Shown one piece after another: positions 49,738 to 59,159 of a stretch of 64,000 nucleotides of DNA. Position numbers and translations under genes: made by a program. Origin of the DNA: an uncultured Mycoplasmatota bacterium (lineage in GTDB: Bacteria > Bacillota_I > Bacilli_A > RF39 > UBA660); the NCBI GenBank assembly GCA_946403755.1, contig CAMJBC010000006.1, positions 59,434 to 123,433 on the forward strand. The letters run 5' to 3'. The notes under the pieces are model-generated. The model was not told the DNA's origin, did no database searches, and was given only the letters and a program-made list of their open reading frames with translations. Numbering within the stretch: the stretch's first letter is position 1; every line of letters begins with the position of its first letter.

Positions 49738-51267
49738 ATGAATAAAAAAGTTATTTTAATTGTAATTTCTATAATAGTTTTTGTTATTGCTGGATTAGCT
49801 TTAGCATTTCACATTCATAACAATAAAGGAGAAAATGAAAAAATATATCATAATGTAGAATTTGAAATGGATGATGGAACATTAATTCAAAGTCTAAAAG
49901 TATTACATGGTAATAAAGTAAATAAACCAAATGATCCATACAAAGAAAACTATATATTTAAAGGCTGGTTTTATAATGGAGAAGAATATAATTTTGATTT
50001 ACCAATTTCTAATGATTTAAAAATAGTGGCGACTTGGGAAATTAATATAGAGGATACTAATGAAACAGAAGAAGTTAAAAAATACAAGGTAGTATTTGAT
50101 AGTGATAATGGTTCACCAGTTTCTACTATAGAAGTAAACGAAGGAGAAAAAGTAAGTGCTCCAAAAAATCCAACAAAAAAAGATTATATTTTTGTAGAAT
50201 GGCAATTAAATGGTAAAAAATATAATTTTGATACTCCTATAACAAGCGATATAGAATTAAAGGCAAAATGGAATAATTCAACAAATAATGAAGAGATAAT
50301 ATATACAGTAACATTTAATAGTAATGGAGGTACTGAAGTACCTTCTCAGAAAGTTAAAAAAGGAGAAAAAGTAGTTGCTCCTCAAGACCCAACAAGAAAA
50401 GGTTTCAAATTTGGTGGATGGAAGTACAAAACAAAGAATTATAATTTTGATGATCCAGTTACTTCGGATATCCAATTAGATGCTATATGGAATCCTGATA
50501 CTTCTGAAAAAACATATTTAGTTTCATTTAATACAAATGGTGGAGGTACTATTAATTCTCAAACAGTTAAAGAAGGATCAACAGCAACAGAACCAAAAAC
50601 ACCTCCTAAAAAGGATGGATATATATTTGCTGAATGGCAATTAAATAGCCAAAAATATAATTTTAGTACGCCTGTTAATAGTGACATTGAATTATATGCA
50701 AAATGGTATAAGATTGATTATAGTATAAAATATAAAGGAGAAATGTGGCCTAAAGTATCATTATCTAATTCATCTATTGTTGGTTATGAAGCAAGAAATG
50801 ATTTGATTCTTGCTGCTCCAACAGGTATTAGAGGTTCTGAAATAGTTTTCTATGGTTTAAAACCTGGAAAAGCAACTATTACTTTAATATTAGCTGATCA
50901 ATATTATGGAAATGATGTTTTCTATTTAGCAAAACTTGAATTTAATATAACTGTTAATAATGATTTAAGTATAACCGAAGACTCTAGAAGAACAGTTTAT
51001 GGTGACAAGAATTGTAGTTTAACATCATCTAAAACATATAATTGTGATTATAATGAATACTTTACTATAACATATGATTCAGCAGGTGGAACACCAGTTT
51101 CTGAATCTATTGCGTATTATCATCCAATATTAAAATATTCATTACCAAAGACTCCTACTAGAGAAGGGTATAAATTTAAAGAATGGCAACTAGATGGTAA
51201 AAAATTTGATTTTAATACAGTAATTACCAAAGACATTACTTTAGTTGCAACATGGGAAGAAGAATAG
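49738..51267 (+). CDS. membrane-anchored InlB B-repeat (Listeria-Bacteroides repeat) protein
   Basis: Repeated VTFNSNGGTEVPSQKVKKGEKV.APQDPTRKGFKFGGWKYK...YNFDDPVTSDIQLDAIW units. Confidence 0.9.
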   Translation: MNKKVILIVISIIVFVIAGLALAFHIHNNKGENEKIYHNVEFEMDDGTLIQSLKVLHGNKVNKPNDPYKENYIFKGWFYNGEEYNFDLPISNDLKIVATWEINIEDTNETEEVKKYKVVFDSDNGSPVSTIEVNEGEKVSAPKNPTKKDYIFVEWQLNGKKYNFDTPITSDIELKAKWNNSTNNEEIIYTVTFNSNGGTEVPSQKVKKGEKVVAPQDPTRKGFKFGGWKYKTKNYNFDDPVTSDIQLDAIWNPDTSEKTYLVSFNTNGGGTINSQTVKEGSTATEPKTPPKKDGYIFAEWQLNSQKYNFSTPVNSDIELYAKWYKIDYSIKYKGEMWPKVSLSNSSIVGYEARNDLILAAPTGIRGSEIVFYGLKPGKATITLILADQYYGNDVFYLAKLEFNITVNNDLSITEDSRRTVYGDKNCSLTSSKTYNCDYNEYFTITYDSAGGTPVSESIAYYHPILKYSLPKTPTREGYKFKEWQLDGKKFDFNTVITKDITLVATWEEE

Positions 51268-51292
51268 AACTCAGAAAATGAGTTCTATTTTA
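51268..51292 (+). terminator. terminator hairpin
   Basis: AGAACTCA gaaa ATGAGTTCT then T-rich. Confidence 0.6.
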
Positions 51293-51497
51293 GTTGCTCT
51301 CTTCATCTGAGAAGAGGCCATGAATCAAAGTGGCCTCATTTATTTTGCCCTAAAATAGGGAGATTGTGGGTGTCTAAGAAAAAAATTTCTTTACGCGCTA
51401 TTTATATGCAGTTTTTTGAATTTTTTAATCATTTTATCTTCTGATATTAACTTGCATAAAGTAGTATGTTTTTATATAAATTAGTATTAATTTGCAA

Positions 51498-51526
51498 ATG
51501 ACAAAAAGCAATTTTTGTGCTATAAT
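51498..51526 (+). promoter_or_regulatory. promoter of DUF3800 gene
   Basis: ATGACA-17 nt-TATAAT with TGC extension; a second TATAAT overlaps at 51527. Confidence 0.6.
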
Positions 51527-51529
51527 TAT

Positions 51530-51576
51530 AATAGTTTTTAAAACTATTACAATTTATTATTGTATAGTTTTTTTTT
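51530..51576 (+). promoter_or_regulatory. leader with palindrome and terminator-like hairpin before DUF3800 RBS
   Basis: AATAGTTTT-T-AAAACTATT; AAAACTAT-T-ACAAT ttatt ATTGT-ATAGTTTT TTTTT immediately before GGAGG. Confidence 0.6.
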
Positions 51577-51585
51577 GGAGGAAAG

Positions 51586-52233
51586 ATGGCACAGTATAAA
51601 TTATTTTTAGATGAAAGTGGTACTTTTAGCAAAAATGGAGAAAAATATTTAATAATAGGTGGACTTTATTTTGATATTAATAATCAAAAAATCCTTGAAA
51701 AAGAGTTTTTACCAATTCATACATCCTTGTGCAATACATTCAATTGTGAGGAATTGCATGGCTCGGAAAAGAAAAAAATCTATAATTATTTATGCACGTC
51801 TATTGGTGCTAACAAAGATATTATGCCTGTTGTTTTTGTTATTGATAAAAATGAAAGTTATATATTTGATACATATGATTTAATTAGTTATAAATATAAT
51901 AAAGCTATAGAATGGTTAATTAAACAAATGATAGATGAAAAGTTACTTAATCAAGAAGAAGATAAAATAGACATTATAATAGATAATTATAATCCTAGTA
52001 AAGTAGAAACAAATAATTCACTTAATCATCTTCCTTCAATTTTATCATGTGTAAATAGTGTAAAACTTGTTGATTCAAAGGATGACATTTTCCTTCAATT
52101 TTCAGATATAATAGTGAATCATTTTAGCAAAAATAAAGTATGTAATAAAAAAAGTCCAGACATTCAACTACTGAACCCATCAATAATATGCTTTTTAAAA
52201 ATAACTGAGGGAGAATATATTATTTATGAATGA
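51586..52233 (+). CDS. DUF3800 domain protein
   Basis: MAQYKLFLDESGTFSKNGEKYLIIGGLYFD...IDIIIDNYN...LVDSKDDIFLQFSDIIVNHF. Confidence 0.8.
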   Translation: MAQYKLFLDESGTFSKNGEKYLIIGGLYFDINNQKILEKEFLPIHTSLCNTFNCEELHGSEKKKIYNYLCTSIGANKDIMPVVFVIDKNESYIFDTYDLISYKYNKAIEWLIKQMIDEKLLNQEEDKIDIIIDNYNPSKVETNNSLNHLPSILSCVNSVKLVDSKDDIFLQFSDIIVNHFSKNKVCNKKSPDIQLLNPSIICFLKITEGEYIIYE

Positions 52234-52269
52234 TTATTATGTTATAATCAATATATAGGTGAATGAAGT

Positions 52270-52485
52270 ATGTTAGTATATGAAGGAATAAAATCAGAAT
52301 TTATTAATGATGTTAATTTAAATATGATTGTTAATAAAATATATGAAAGATATAGAAAGTTTTTTGGTAGAACAACTGAATCTCAATTTAATTCATGGAA
52401 GAATTCTATGCAATATATGAGAGGTGTTTTAGATGATAATGAAATACCTAATAATGCAGGAGTTGCAATTGAATTTATGATTTAA
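52270..52485 (+). pseudogene. truncated N-terminal remnant of a DUF2075-type helicase
   Basis: MLVYEGIKSEFINDVN...RTTESQFNSWKNSMQYMRGVLDDNEIPNNAGVAIEFMI then stop. Confidence 0.55.
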
Positions 52486-52511
52486 AGAATATTTTGATAA
52501 TATTCTTTTTT
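52484..52511 (+). terminator. intrinsic terminator
   Basis: AAGAATATT ttga TAATATTCTT TTTTT. Confidence 0.75.
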
Positions 52512-52596
52512 TATGCTGTTTTGTGGCCAAAAATAATATAAAGTGAAATAAAATATGTTATAATTTTAATGAAGAGAAGTATTTAGGAGGTAAAAT

Positions 52597-54093
52597 ATGA
52601 ATGAACAAGATTTAAAAAAATTAGAAGATAAACTTTGGGCTGCTGCAGATAAGATGAGAGGAGCAGTTTCAGTTTCGGATTATAAATTTATCGTTCTTGG
52701 TTTAATTTTCTTAAAATATATATCAGATTCTTTTGAAGAAAAGTACAAAGAATTAAAAGAAGAAGGAGTAGGATTAGAGGAAGAAAGAGATTGCTATACT
52801 GCAGAAAATATTTTCTATGTTCCTAAAAATGCTAGATGGGAGTATCTTGTCGAACATTCAAAAGACTCTAATATTGGTGAAATAATTGATGATGCATTAA
52901 CTCTAATTGAAAAAGAGAATACTTCTTTAAAAAATGTTTTGCCTAAAAATTATAATTCTCCAACAATGAGAAATGTCAATTTAGGTGAATTATTAGACTT
53001 ATTTACTAATATAAAAGTTGGTACAAAAGAAGCAATTCAAAAGGATGTTTTAGGAAGAATTTATGAATACTTTTTAGGACAATTTGCAAAAAATGAATTA
53101 CAAAAAGGTGGAGAATTCTATACACCAGCTTGTTTAGTTAGAACAATGGTTGAATGTATTGAACCATTTAAAGGTAAAGTATATGATCCTGCTTGTGGAT
53201 CTGGTGGCATGTTTATTCAATCAATGAAATTCGTTGAAGAACATCAAGGAAATGTATATAACATTGGTATCTACGGACAAGAAAAGAATCCAACTACTTG
53301 GAGATTGGCTAAGATGAACTTAGCAATTAGGTCAATGTATGGTGATTTAGGTAAATATGCTGCTGATACATTTACAGAAGATCTACACAAAGATTTAAAA
53401 GCTGACTTTATACTTGCAAATCCTCCTTTTAACTTAGAGTGGGATAGGGATAAAGTGGAAAATGATTCTAGATGGAGATATGGGTTAGCACCAAAAAATA
53501 ATGCAAATTATGCTTGGCTACAACACATGATTTCAAAGTTATCTCAAAATGGAAAAATGGCTTGTATTCTTGCAAATGGTTCTTTATCTGCAGGAGGACA
53601 AGAAAGTGAAATTAGAAAAAAACTTATTGAGAATGATTTAGTTGATTGTATTATAGCAATGCCTACTAATTTATTCTATACAGTTACAGTTCCTTGTTCT
53701 ATTTGGATTATAAATAGAAATAAAAAACAAAAAGGTAAAACATTATTTATAAATGCAAATAATTTAGGAAATATGGTTACTAGAAGATTAAGAGAGTTAT
53801 CAGTTAGTGATATAAAAGAGATATCTGATACATATCATAACTATCAGAATAATGATAACTACGAAGATATAAAAGGTTTTTGTTATTCAGCTGCTATTGA
53901 TGAGATCAAGAATAATGATTATGTATTAACACCAGGGAGATATGTAGGTGTTGAAGATAATAATGAAGGTAGTATTCCTTTTGAAGAAAAAATGAAGAAT
54001 ATTACTTTTGAATTATCAACACAATTTGAAGAGTCTCATAGACTTGAAGAAGAAATTAAGAAGAATCTAAAAGCAATTGGCTATGATATATAA
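52597..54093 (+). CDS. hsdM: type I restriction-modification methyltransferase HsdM
   Basis: GRIYEYFLGQFA..GGEFYTPACLVRTMVE...VYDPACGSGGMFIQS...FILANPPFN. Confidence 0.96.
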   Translation: MNEQDLKKLEDKLWAAADKMRGAVSVSDYKFIVLGLIFLKYISDSFEEKYKELKEEGVGLEEERDCYTAENIFYVPKNARWEYLVEHSKDSNIGEIIDDALTLIEKENTSLKNVLPKNYNSPTMRNVNLGELLDLFTNIKVGTKEAIQKDVLGRIYEYFLGQFAKNELQKGGEFYTPACLVRTMVECIEPFKGKVYDPACGSGGMFIQSMKFVEEHQGNVYNIGIYGQEKNPTTWRLAKMNLAIRSMYGDLGKYAADTFTEDLHKDLKADFILANPPFNLEWDRDKVENDSRWRYGLAPKNNANYAWLQHMISKLSQNGKMACILANGSLSAGGQESEIRKKLIENDLVDCIIAMPTNLFYTVTVPCSIWIINRNKKQKGKTLFINANNLGNMVTRRLRELSVSDIKEISDTYHNYQNNDNYEDIKGFCYSAAIDEIKNNDYVLTPGRYVGVEDNNEGSIPFEEKMKNITFELSTQFEESHRLEEEIKKNLKAIGYDI

Positions 54094-54132
54094 TCATACA
54101 AATTGTGATTTGTAAGAGAAAGGAGTATTAGT

Positions 54133-55245
54133 ATGGAATATATTAAAATTGGAGATATAGCAAAAAGTATAGTTAGCGGTGGAACTCCTAAATCAACTAA
54201 GTCAGAATATTATAATGGTAATATTCCTTGGTTAAATACTAAAGAAATCAATTTTAATAGAATATATAGTACTGAAAAATGCATTACAGATGCTGGCTTA
54301 AAAAACTCTTCTGCAAAATATATTAAAGAAAATTGCGTAATTATAGCAATGTATGGAGCAACAGCTGGAAGAGCAGCAATAAATAAAATTCCGCTAACAA
54401 CAAATCAAGCATGCTGTAATATTGAAGTGGATGCTTCTAAAATGGACTATAATTATGTTTATTATGCGATAAAAAATGATTGGGAAAATCTTGCATCTTT
54501 GGCAAATGGTGGAGCACAGCAAAATTTAAACTCATTAATAATAAAAGAGTTTAAAATTCCATATGTAGATTTAAATACTCAAAAGAAAGTTTCAAAAATA
54601 TTATTTTCAATAGATAAAAAGATAGAATTAAATAATGAGATAAATAATAATTTGCAGGAGTTAGAAAAGAATTTATATAAAGAGTATTTTAAAACTTTAT
54701 CAGATGAGAATACAAAAAAACTTGGGGAGTTATGTAATATTAAATATGGTAAAGGCTTACCAACAAAAAAAATTGAAAAAGAAGGATATCCAGTTTATGG
54801 TGGAAATGGAATAATTGGATATTATCATGAATTTATGTATGATAATTCACAAGTTTTAATTTCATGCCGAGGAGCAGCTTCTGGTAATGTCATTGTATCA
54901 AAACCAAAAAGTTTTGTAACTAATAATTCTTTAATTCTAGAATGTGATAGAAAGTATCATTATTATTTAAAACAATATTCGTTAGATAATTATTATTATG
55001 AATATACGACTGGCTCAGCACAGCCACAAATAACAATTGATAATATAAAAGATATTGTGTTAAGTATTCCTTCTGATGAATTACTAGAATCATTCAATAA
55101 ACAGATGGAAAATTTAGAATTAAAATACTTTTCTAATTTGGAAGAAACAAGCAAATTAGAACAACTAAGAGATACATTATTACCAAAGTTAATGAATGGT
55201 GAAATAGATTTAGATAAGATAGAAATATATGGTGAAGAAATATGA
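54133..55245 (+). CDS. hsdS: type I restriction specificity subunit HsdS (two TRDs)
   Basis: KIGDIAKSIVSGGTPKSTKSEYYNGNIPWLNTKEI; second TRD LGELCNIKYGKGLPTKKIEKEGYPVYGGNGIIGYY; QKKVSKILFSIDKKIELN conserved region. Confidence 0.95.
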   Translation: MEYIKIGDIAKSIVSGGTPKSTKSEYYNGNIPWLNTKEINFNRIYSTEKCITDAGLKNSSAKYIKENCVIIAMYGATAGRAAINKIPLTTNQACCNIEVDASKMDYNYVYYAIKNDWENLASLANGGAQQNLNSLIIKEFKIPYVDLNTQKKVSKILFSIDKKIELNNEINNNLQELEKNLYKEYFKTLSDENTKKLGELCNIKYGKGLPTKKIEKEGYPVYGGNGIIGYYHEFMYDNSQVLISCRGAASGNVIVSKPKSFVTNNSLILECDRKYHYYLKQYSLDNYYYEYTTGSAQPQITIDNIKDIVLSIPSDELLESFNKQMENLELKYFSNLEETSKLEQLRDTLLPKLMNGEIDLDKIEIYGEEI

Positions 55246-55667
55246 ATCTAGAGGAAAGTATTAAAGGGTTTGAAAATAAAGAACTAGAAAAGGTAATAGA
55301 AGAGTTTAAAAAAAATAGTATTCAAGAAAACTATAATAATGTTTTTAAGACATTGTTTACTAATATAGAACAAGATTTAATATTGCCTTCTAAACTTAGA
55401 AAAGATAATAATGGATTTGATTTAAAGTCTATATATGATGAAAATGATAAATGGTATTTAGTAGCTTATACAAGTTATAAATTTGTTACTGAATCTGATG
55501 AATCATTCTTAATAATGAAATTGGAAGGAATAATAAGAAAAATATTAGAAGATGAACCTTGCTCTGGGTTAATTATCAATCCAGATAAAGAGATAGATTC
55601 TTCTAATGCAAAAAATCAATTTTTAATACCAAAAGAATATATTATAAAACTATATAGAGATGAATAG
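55242..55667 (+). CDS. SseB-like domain protein inside hsd operon
   Basis: WYLVAYTSYKFVTESDESFLIMKLEGIIRKILEDEPCSGLIINPDKE. Confidence 0.5.
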   Translation: MNLEESIKGFENKELEKVIEEFKKNSIQENYNNVFKTLFTNIEQDLILPSKLRKDNNGFDLKSIYDENDKWYLVAYTSYKFVTESDESFLIMKLEGIIRKILEDEPCSGLIINPDKEIDSSNAKNQFLIPKEYIIKLYRDE

Positions 55668-55683
55668 TTGTATATAAAAGGAA

Positions 55684-58600
55684 GTGATTAAGGTGTTTAA
55701 TGAAGACCAATTAGAAGATGCTACTTTAAACATTTTAGAAGAATTGGGATATGAAAGATTAAATGGTTATGATATAGATAGAGATTACCATAGTGTTTTT
55801 ATGGACGATACTTTATTTGATGATCTATGTAGAATCAATAAAGATTTTAATGATAGTCAAATACAAGAAGCTATTAAAACTATAAAAGCTTTATCACATG
55901 GTAATCCTATTGAAGATAATAAGACTTTTACTAGATATTTATTAGAGGGTGTTCCTGTTCAAGTTAAAACTAATACTGGTTATCAATATAAAAATGTTAA
56001 ATTGGTTGATTTTGATAACATAAATAATAATCATTTCCAGTCTGTTCAACAATACACTATTATTGAGTTTGATACTAAAAGACCAGATATTATTATTTTT
56101 GTAAATGGTATCCCTCTTGTAGTAGTAGAGTTAAAGAGTGCAACCAATGAAGATGTTAAATTAGAAGATGCATATAATCAGTTAACTGGATATAGAAATG
56201 TCTATATACCTACATTGTTTAAGTACAATCAATTCTTAGTCATTAGTGATGGAGTTATGGCTAAAGCTGGAACTATTACTAGTCCATACTCTAGATTTAG
56301 TGATTGGAAGAAATTAGAAGATACTGATATAGTTACAGAGAATATGTCTACACATGAAACATTGTTTAAAGGTATGTTTAGAAAGGATAGATTTTTGGAT
56401 ATTATTCAGAACTATATATTATTTAGTGATGATAGTAAAATATTAGCTGCTTATCATCAATATTTTGGTGTAAGAAAAGCTATTGCATCTACAATTGATA
56501 AAGGTGTTAAAACTGGTAAAGCAGGTATAGTTTGGCATACACAAGGTTCAGGTAAATCATTTAGTATGGTATTCTATTCAGGTAATATGATTAAGTTATT
56601 AAAGAACCCTACAATAGTAGTAGTAACTGATAGAAATGATTTAGATAATCAGTTATATGAAACTTTTGTTAAATGTGATTATTATTTAAAACAAAGAGCT
56701 AAAAGAGCAGAATCTAGAGTAGAGTTAGATAATATGCTTAAAGATAGAATTTCAGGAGGCATCTTCTTCACTACATTGCAAAAGTTTGAAGAGGAAACAG
56801 GCTTATTTAGTGATAGAGATGATATATTAGTAATAGTTGATGAAGCACATAGATCACACTATGGTTTAGAAGCTACAATTAAAATAGACTATGATACTAA
56901 TGAAGCAACTAAGAAGTATGGAACAGCTAAATATCTTCATAATGCATTACCTAATGCAGTATATATTGGATTTACTGGTACTCCAGTAGAAACTAAAGAT
57001 AAATCTACTTCTGCTATATTTGGAGATGTTATAGATACATATGATATGACACAAGCTATATTAGATGGGGCTACTGTACCAATAATGTATGAATCAAGAA
57101 TGGCAAGAGTTGGTTTAAATCAAAAGATACTTGATGATATTGATAATTATTATAAGTTTATAGAAGAATCTGGAGAAGCTGATGAGTTTGCTATTAAGAA
57201 GTCAAAGCAAATGATGGCTAATATATCACAAGTAATTGAAGACCCTGATAGATTAGAGTTAATAGTAAAAGATATTATTAACCATTATGAAGAAAGAAAA
57301 AATATGGTTGCAGATCATGCTATGGTTGTTGCTTATTCAAGAAAGGCAGCATACACAATGTATCAGAAGTTTTTAGAACTAAGACCTGATTATAAAGATG
57401 TAGTTAATATGATAATCACCCCTTCAAATAAAGATCCTGAAGATATGCAAAAAGCTATAGGTACTAAAGGTGATAAGAAAGAATTAGAAATTAAATTTAA
57501 AAATGAAAAAGATGATCCTTTAGAAAAGTTTAAGATAGCAATTGTAGTAGATATGTGGCTAACAGGTTTTGATGTTCCTAGACTTGGTGTTATGTATGTA
57601 GATAAGCCAATGAAGGCACATAATCTTATGCAAGCAATAGCGAGAGTTAATAGAGTTTATAAAGATAAACCTGCAGGGTTAATAGTAGATTATATTGGAC
57701 TTAAATCTTGGTTATTAGACGCTTTAAAAACATATACTAAGAGAGATCAAAATAAGATTAAAGATAATACAGAAATAGTAAATGCTTTAAAAGATAAAAT
57801 TGAAATAGTAAATAATATATTTAATAATTTTGATTATAGTTCATTTAATAGTTTAGATAATACTGGTAAATATAATTTGATTAAAGAGGGAGCTAATATA
57901 GTATTAGCTACTGAAGATAAAAAGAAGAGATTCATGAAGCATAGTTTAGATGTTAAGAATCTTTATACATTATGTAATGGAATACTTGAAAAAAGTTATA
58001 AAGAAAAGGCTTTATATATAATATCTGTTAGATCATTTATTTCTAAAATAACTAATGAGAATAAGTTAGATGTATCAGAAATAAATAAAAAAGTTGGAAT
58101 AATGTTAGAACAATCTATTAAAGAAGATGAACTAATTAACCTTGGTGAGTTATCTAGAAGCAATAGTTTAGAATTATTAAATGAAAATATGCTAGCTAAG
58201 TTGAGAAGTTTAAAAGATAAAAATATAGCAGCAGAAATACTATCTAGAGCAATTAGAACTACAATAAATGAAATAGCCAGAGTAAATTTAACTTTACAAG
58301 AAAAGTTTTCAACTAAATTTAATAAGTTGGTTGACGCTTATAATGAAAGAACTGACTTAGCTGATATTGAAAAGATAATAGAGGAAATGATAAATCTTAA
58401 AAAGGAAATAGAAGAGGAATTATCTAATGGTAATGAATATGATTTATCAGTAGAAGAAAAAGCTTTCTTTGATGCTCTAGGAGCTGATCCTGAAATTAAA
58501 AAACTTATGGAAGATGAGACACTAGTTCAAATTGCAAAAGAACTTGTTGAAACAATAAATAATAATTTAACTTTGGATGCATTTAAAAGAGAAGATGCTA

Positions 58601-58722
58601 GAGCTCGTATAAGAGTCGAAATAAGGAGATTACTAATAAAATATAATTATCCACCTATTAAGAGAGAAAGTGCTGTAAATCAAGTAATCAAACAAGCAGA
58701 ATTAAAATATCAAGAAGTATAA
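55684..58722 (+). CDS. hsdR: type I restriction endonuclease HsdR (GTG start)
   Basis: RPDIIIFVNGIPLVVVELK; GIVWHTQGSGKSFSMVF; DEAHRSHYG; YIGFTGTPV. Confidence 0.96.
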   Translation: MIKVFNEDQLEDATLNILEELGYERLNGYDIDRDYHSVFMDDTLFDDLCRINKDFNDSQIQEAIKTIKALSHGNPIEDNKTFTRYLLEGVPVQVKTNTGYQYKNVKLVDFDNINNNHFQSVQQYTIIEFDTKRPDIIIFVNGIPLVVVELKSATNEDVKLEDAYNQLTGYRNVYIPTLFKYNQFLVISDGVMAKAGTITSPYSRFSDWKKLEDTDIVTENMSTHETLFKGMFRKDRFLDIIQNYILFSDDSKILAAYHQYFGVRKAIASTIDKGVKTGKAGIVWHTQGSGKSFSMVFYSGNMIKLLKNPTIVVVTDRNDLDNQLYETFVKCDYYLKQRAKRAESRVELDNMLKDRISGGIFFTTLQKFEEETGLFSDRDDILVIVDEAHRSHYGLEATIKIDYDTNEATKKYGTAKYLHNALPNAVYIGFTGTPVETKDKSTSAIFGDVIDTYDMTQAILDGATVPIMYESRMARVGLNQKILDDIDNYYKFIEESGEADEFAIKKSKQMMANISQVIEDPDRLELIVKDIINHYEERKNMVADHAMVVAYSRKAAYTMYQKFLELRPDYKDVVNMIITPSNKDPEDMQKAIGTKGDKKELEIKFKNEKDDPLEKFKIAIVVDMWLTGFDVPRLGVMYVDKPMKAHNLMQAIARVNRVYKDKPAGLIVDYIGLKSWLLDALKTYTKRDQNKIKDNTEIVNALKDKIEIVNNIFNNFDYSSFNSLDNTGKYNLIKEGANIVLATEDKKKRFMKHSLDVKNLYTLCNGILEKSYKEKALYIISVRSFISKITNENKLDVSEINKKVGIMLEQSIKEDELINLGELSRSNSLELLNENMLAKLRSLKDKNIAAEILSRAIRTTINEIARVNLTLQEKFSTKFNKLVDAYNERTDLADIEKIIEEMINLKKEIEEELSNGNEYDLSVEEKAFFDALGADPEIKKLMEDETLVQIAKELVETINNNLTLDAFKREDARARIRVEIRRLLIKYNYPPIKRESAVNQVIKQAELKYQEV

Positions 58723-58758
58723 AAAGCTCGTATGTGATACGAGCTTTTATGGTATAAT
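58722..58758 (+). promoter_or_regulatory. terminator hairpin fused to extended -10 (TGGTATAAT)
   Basis: AAAAGCTCGTAT gtg ATACGAGCTTTT ATGG TATAAT. Confidence 0.7.
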
Positions 58759-58781
58759 AATAAACTAATATGGAGGATTAT

Positions 58782-59132
58782 ATGTACAAAATAATTAGTT
58801 TATTAAGCTTTCTGATTAGGCAATTTGCTTTACCAAATCCATTTGTTAATATAGCTGGAGAAAACTATGCAGAATTAGTTAATTATATTTTTGGTGGAAT
58901 CTTTATAATATTAGCTTATATTATTACAGGCTCCTGGTATGTGAGTAAAAAAGAAGACAGATGGGTAGGCAGTATCGGCTTCTTTCTTAATTATGTATTA
59001 TTAACCTTTATAACACTTGGAGTTAGTTATTTTATACATAATATTTATTGGTTATCAGGAATTATTATATTTGTTGTTATTATACTATGTATTGTTGAGA
59101 GTAAACTGTTTGGAAAAAGAATATCTTTTTGA
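58782..59132 (+). CDS. small multi-TM membrane protein (start 58782 after GGAGG)
   Basis: Three hydrophobic segments. Confidence 0.65.
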   Translation: MYKIISLLSFLIRQFALPNPFVNIAGENYAELVNYIFGGIFIILAYIITGSWYVSKKEDRWVGSIGFFLNYVLLTFITLGVSYFIHNIYWLSGIIIFVVIILCIVESKLFGKRISF

Positions 59133-59159
59133 TATAATTATTAATGTAGAGGTGTGCTA

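Noticed and set aside
51313-51338. Considering GAGGCCA...TGGCCTC as a new ncRNA
   Set aside because: Isolated hairpin after a terminator with no promoter; more likely a secondary terminator
51659-51883. Alternative-frame ORF inside DUF3800
   Set aside because: Shadow ORF; the 51586 frame has SD and recognisable domain
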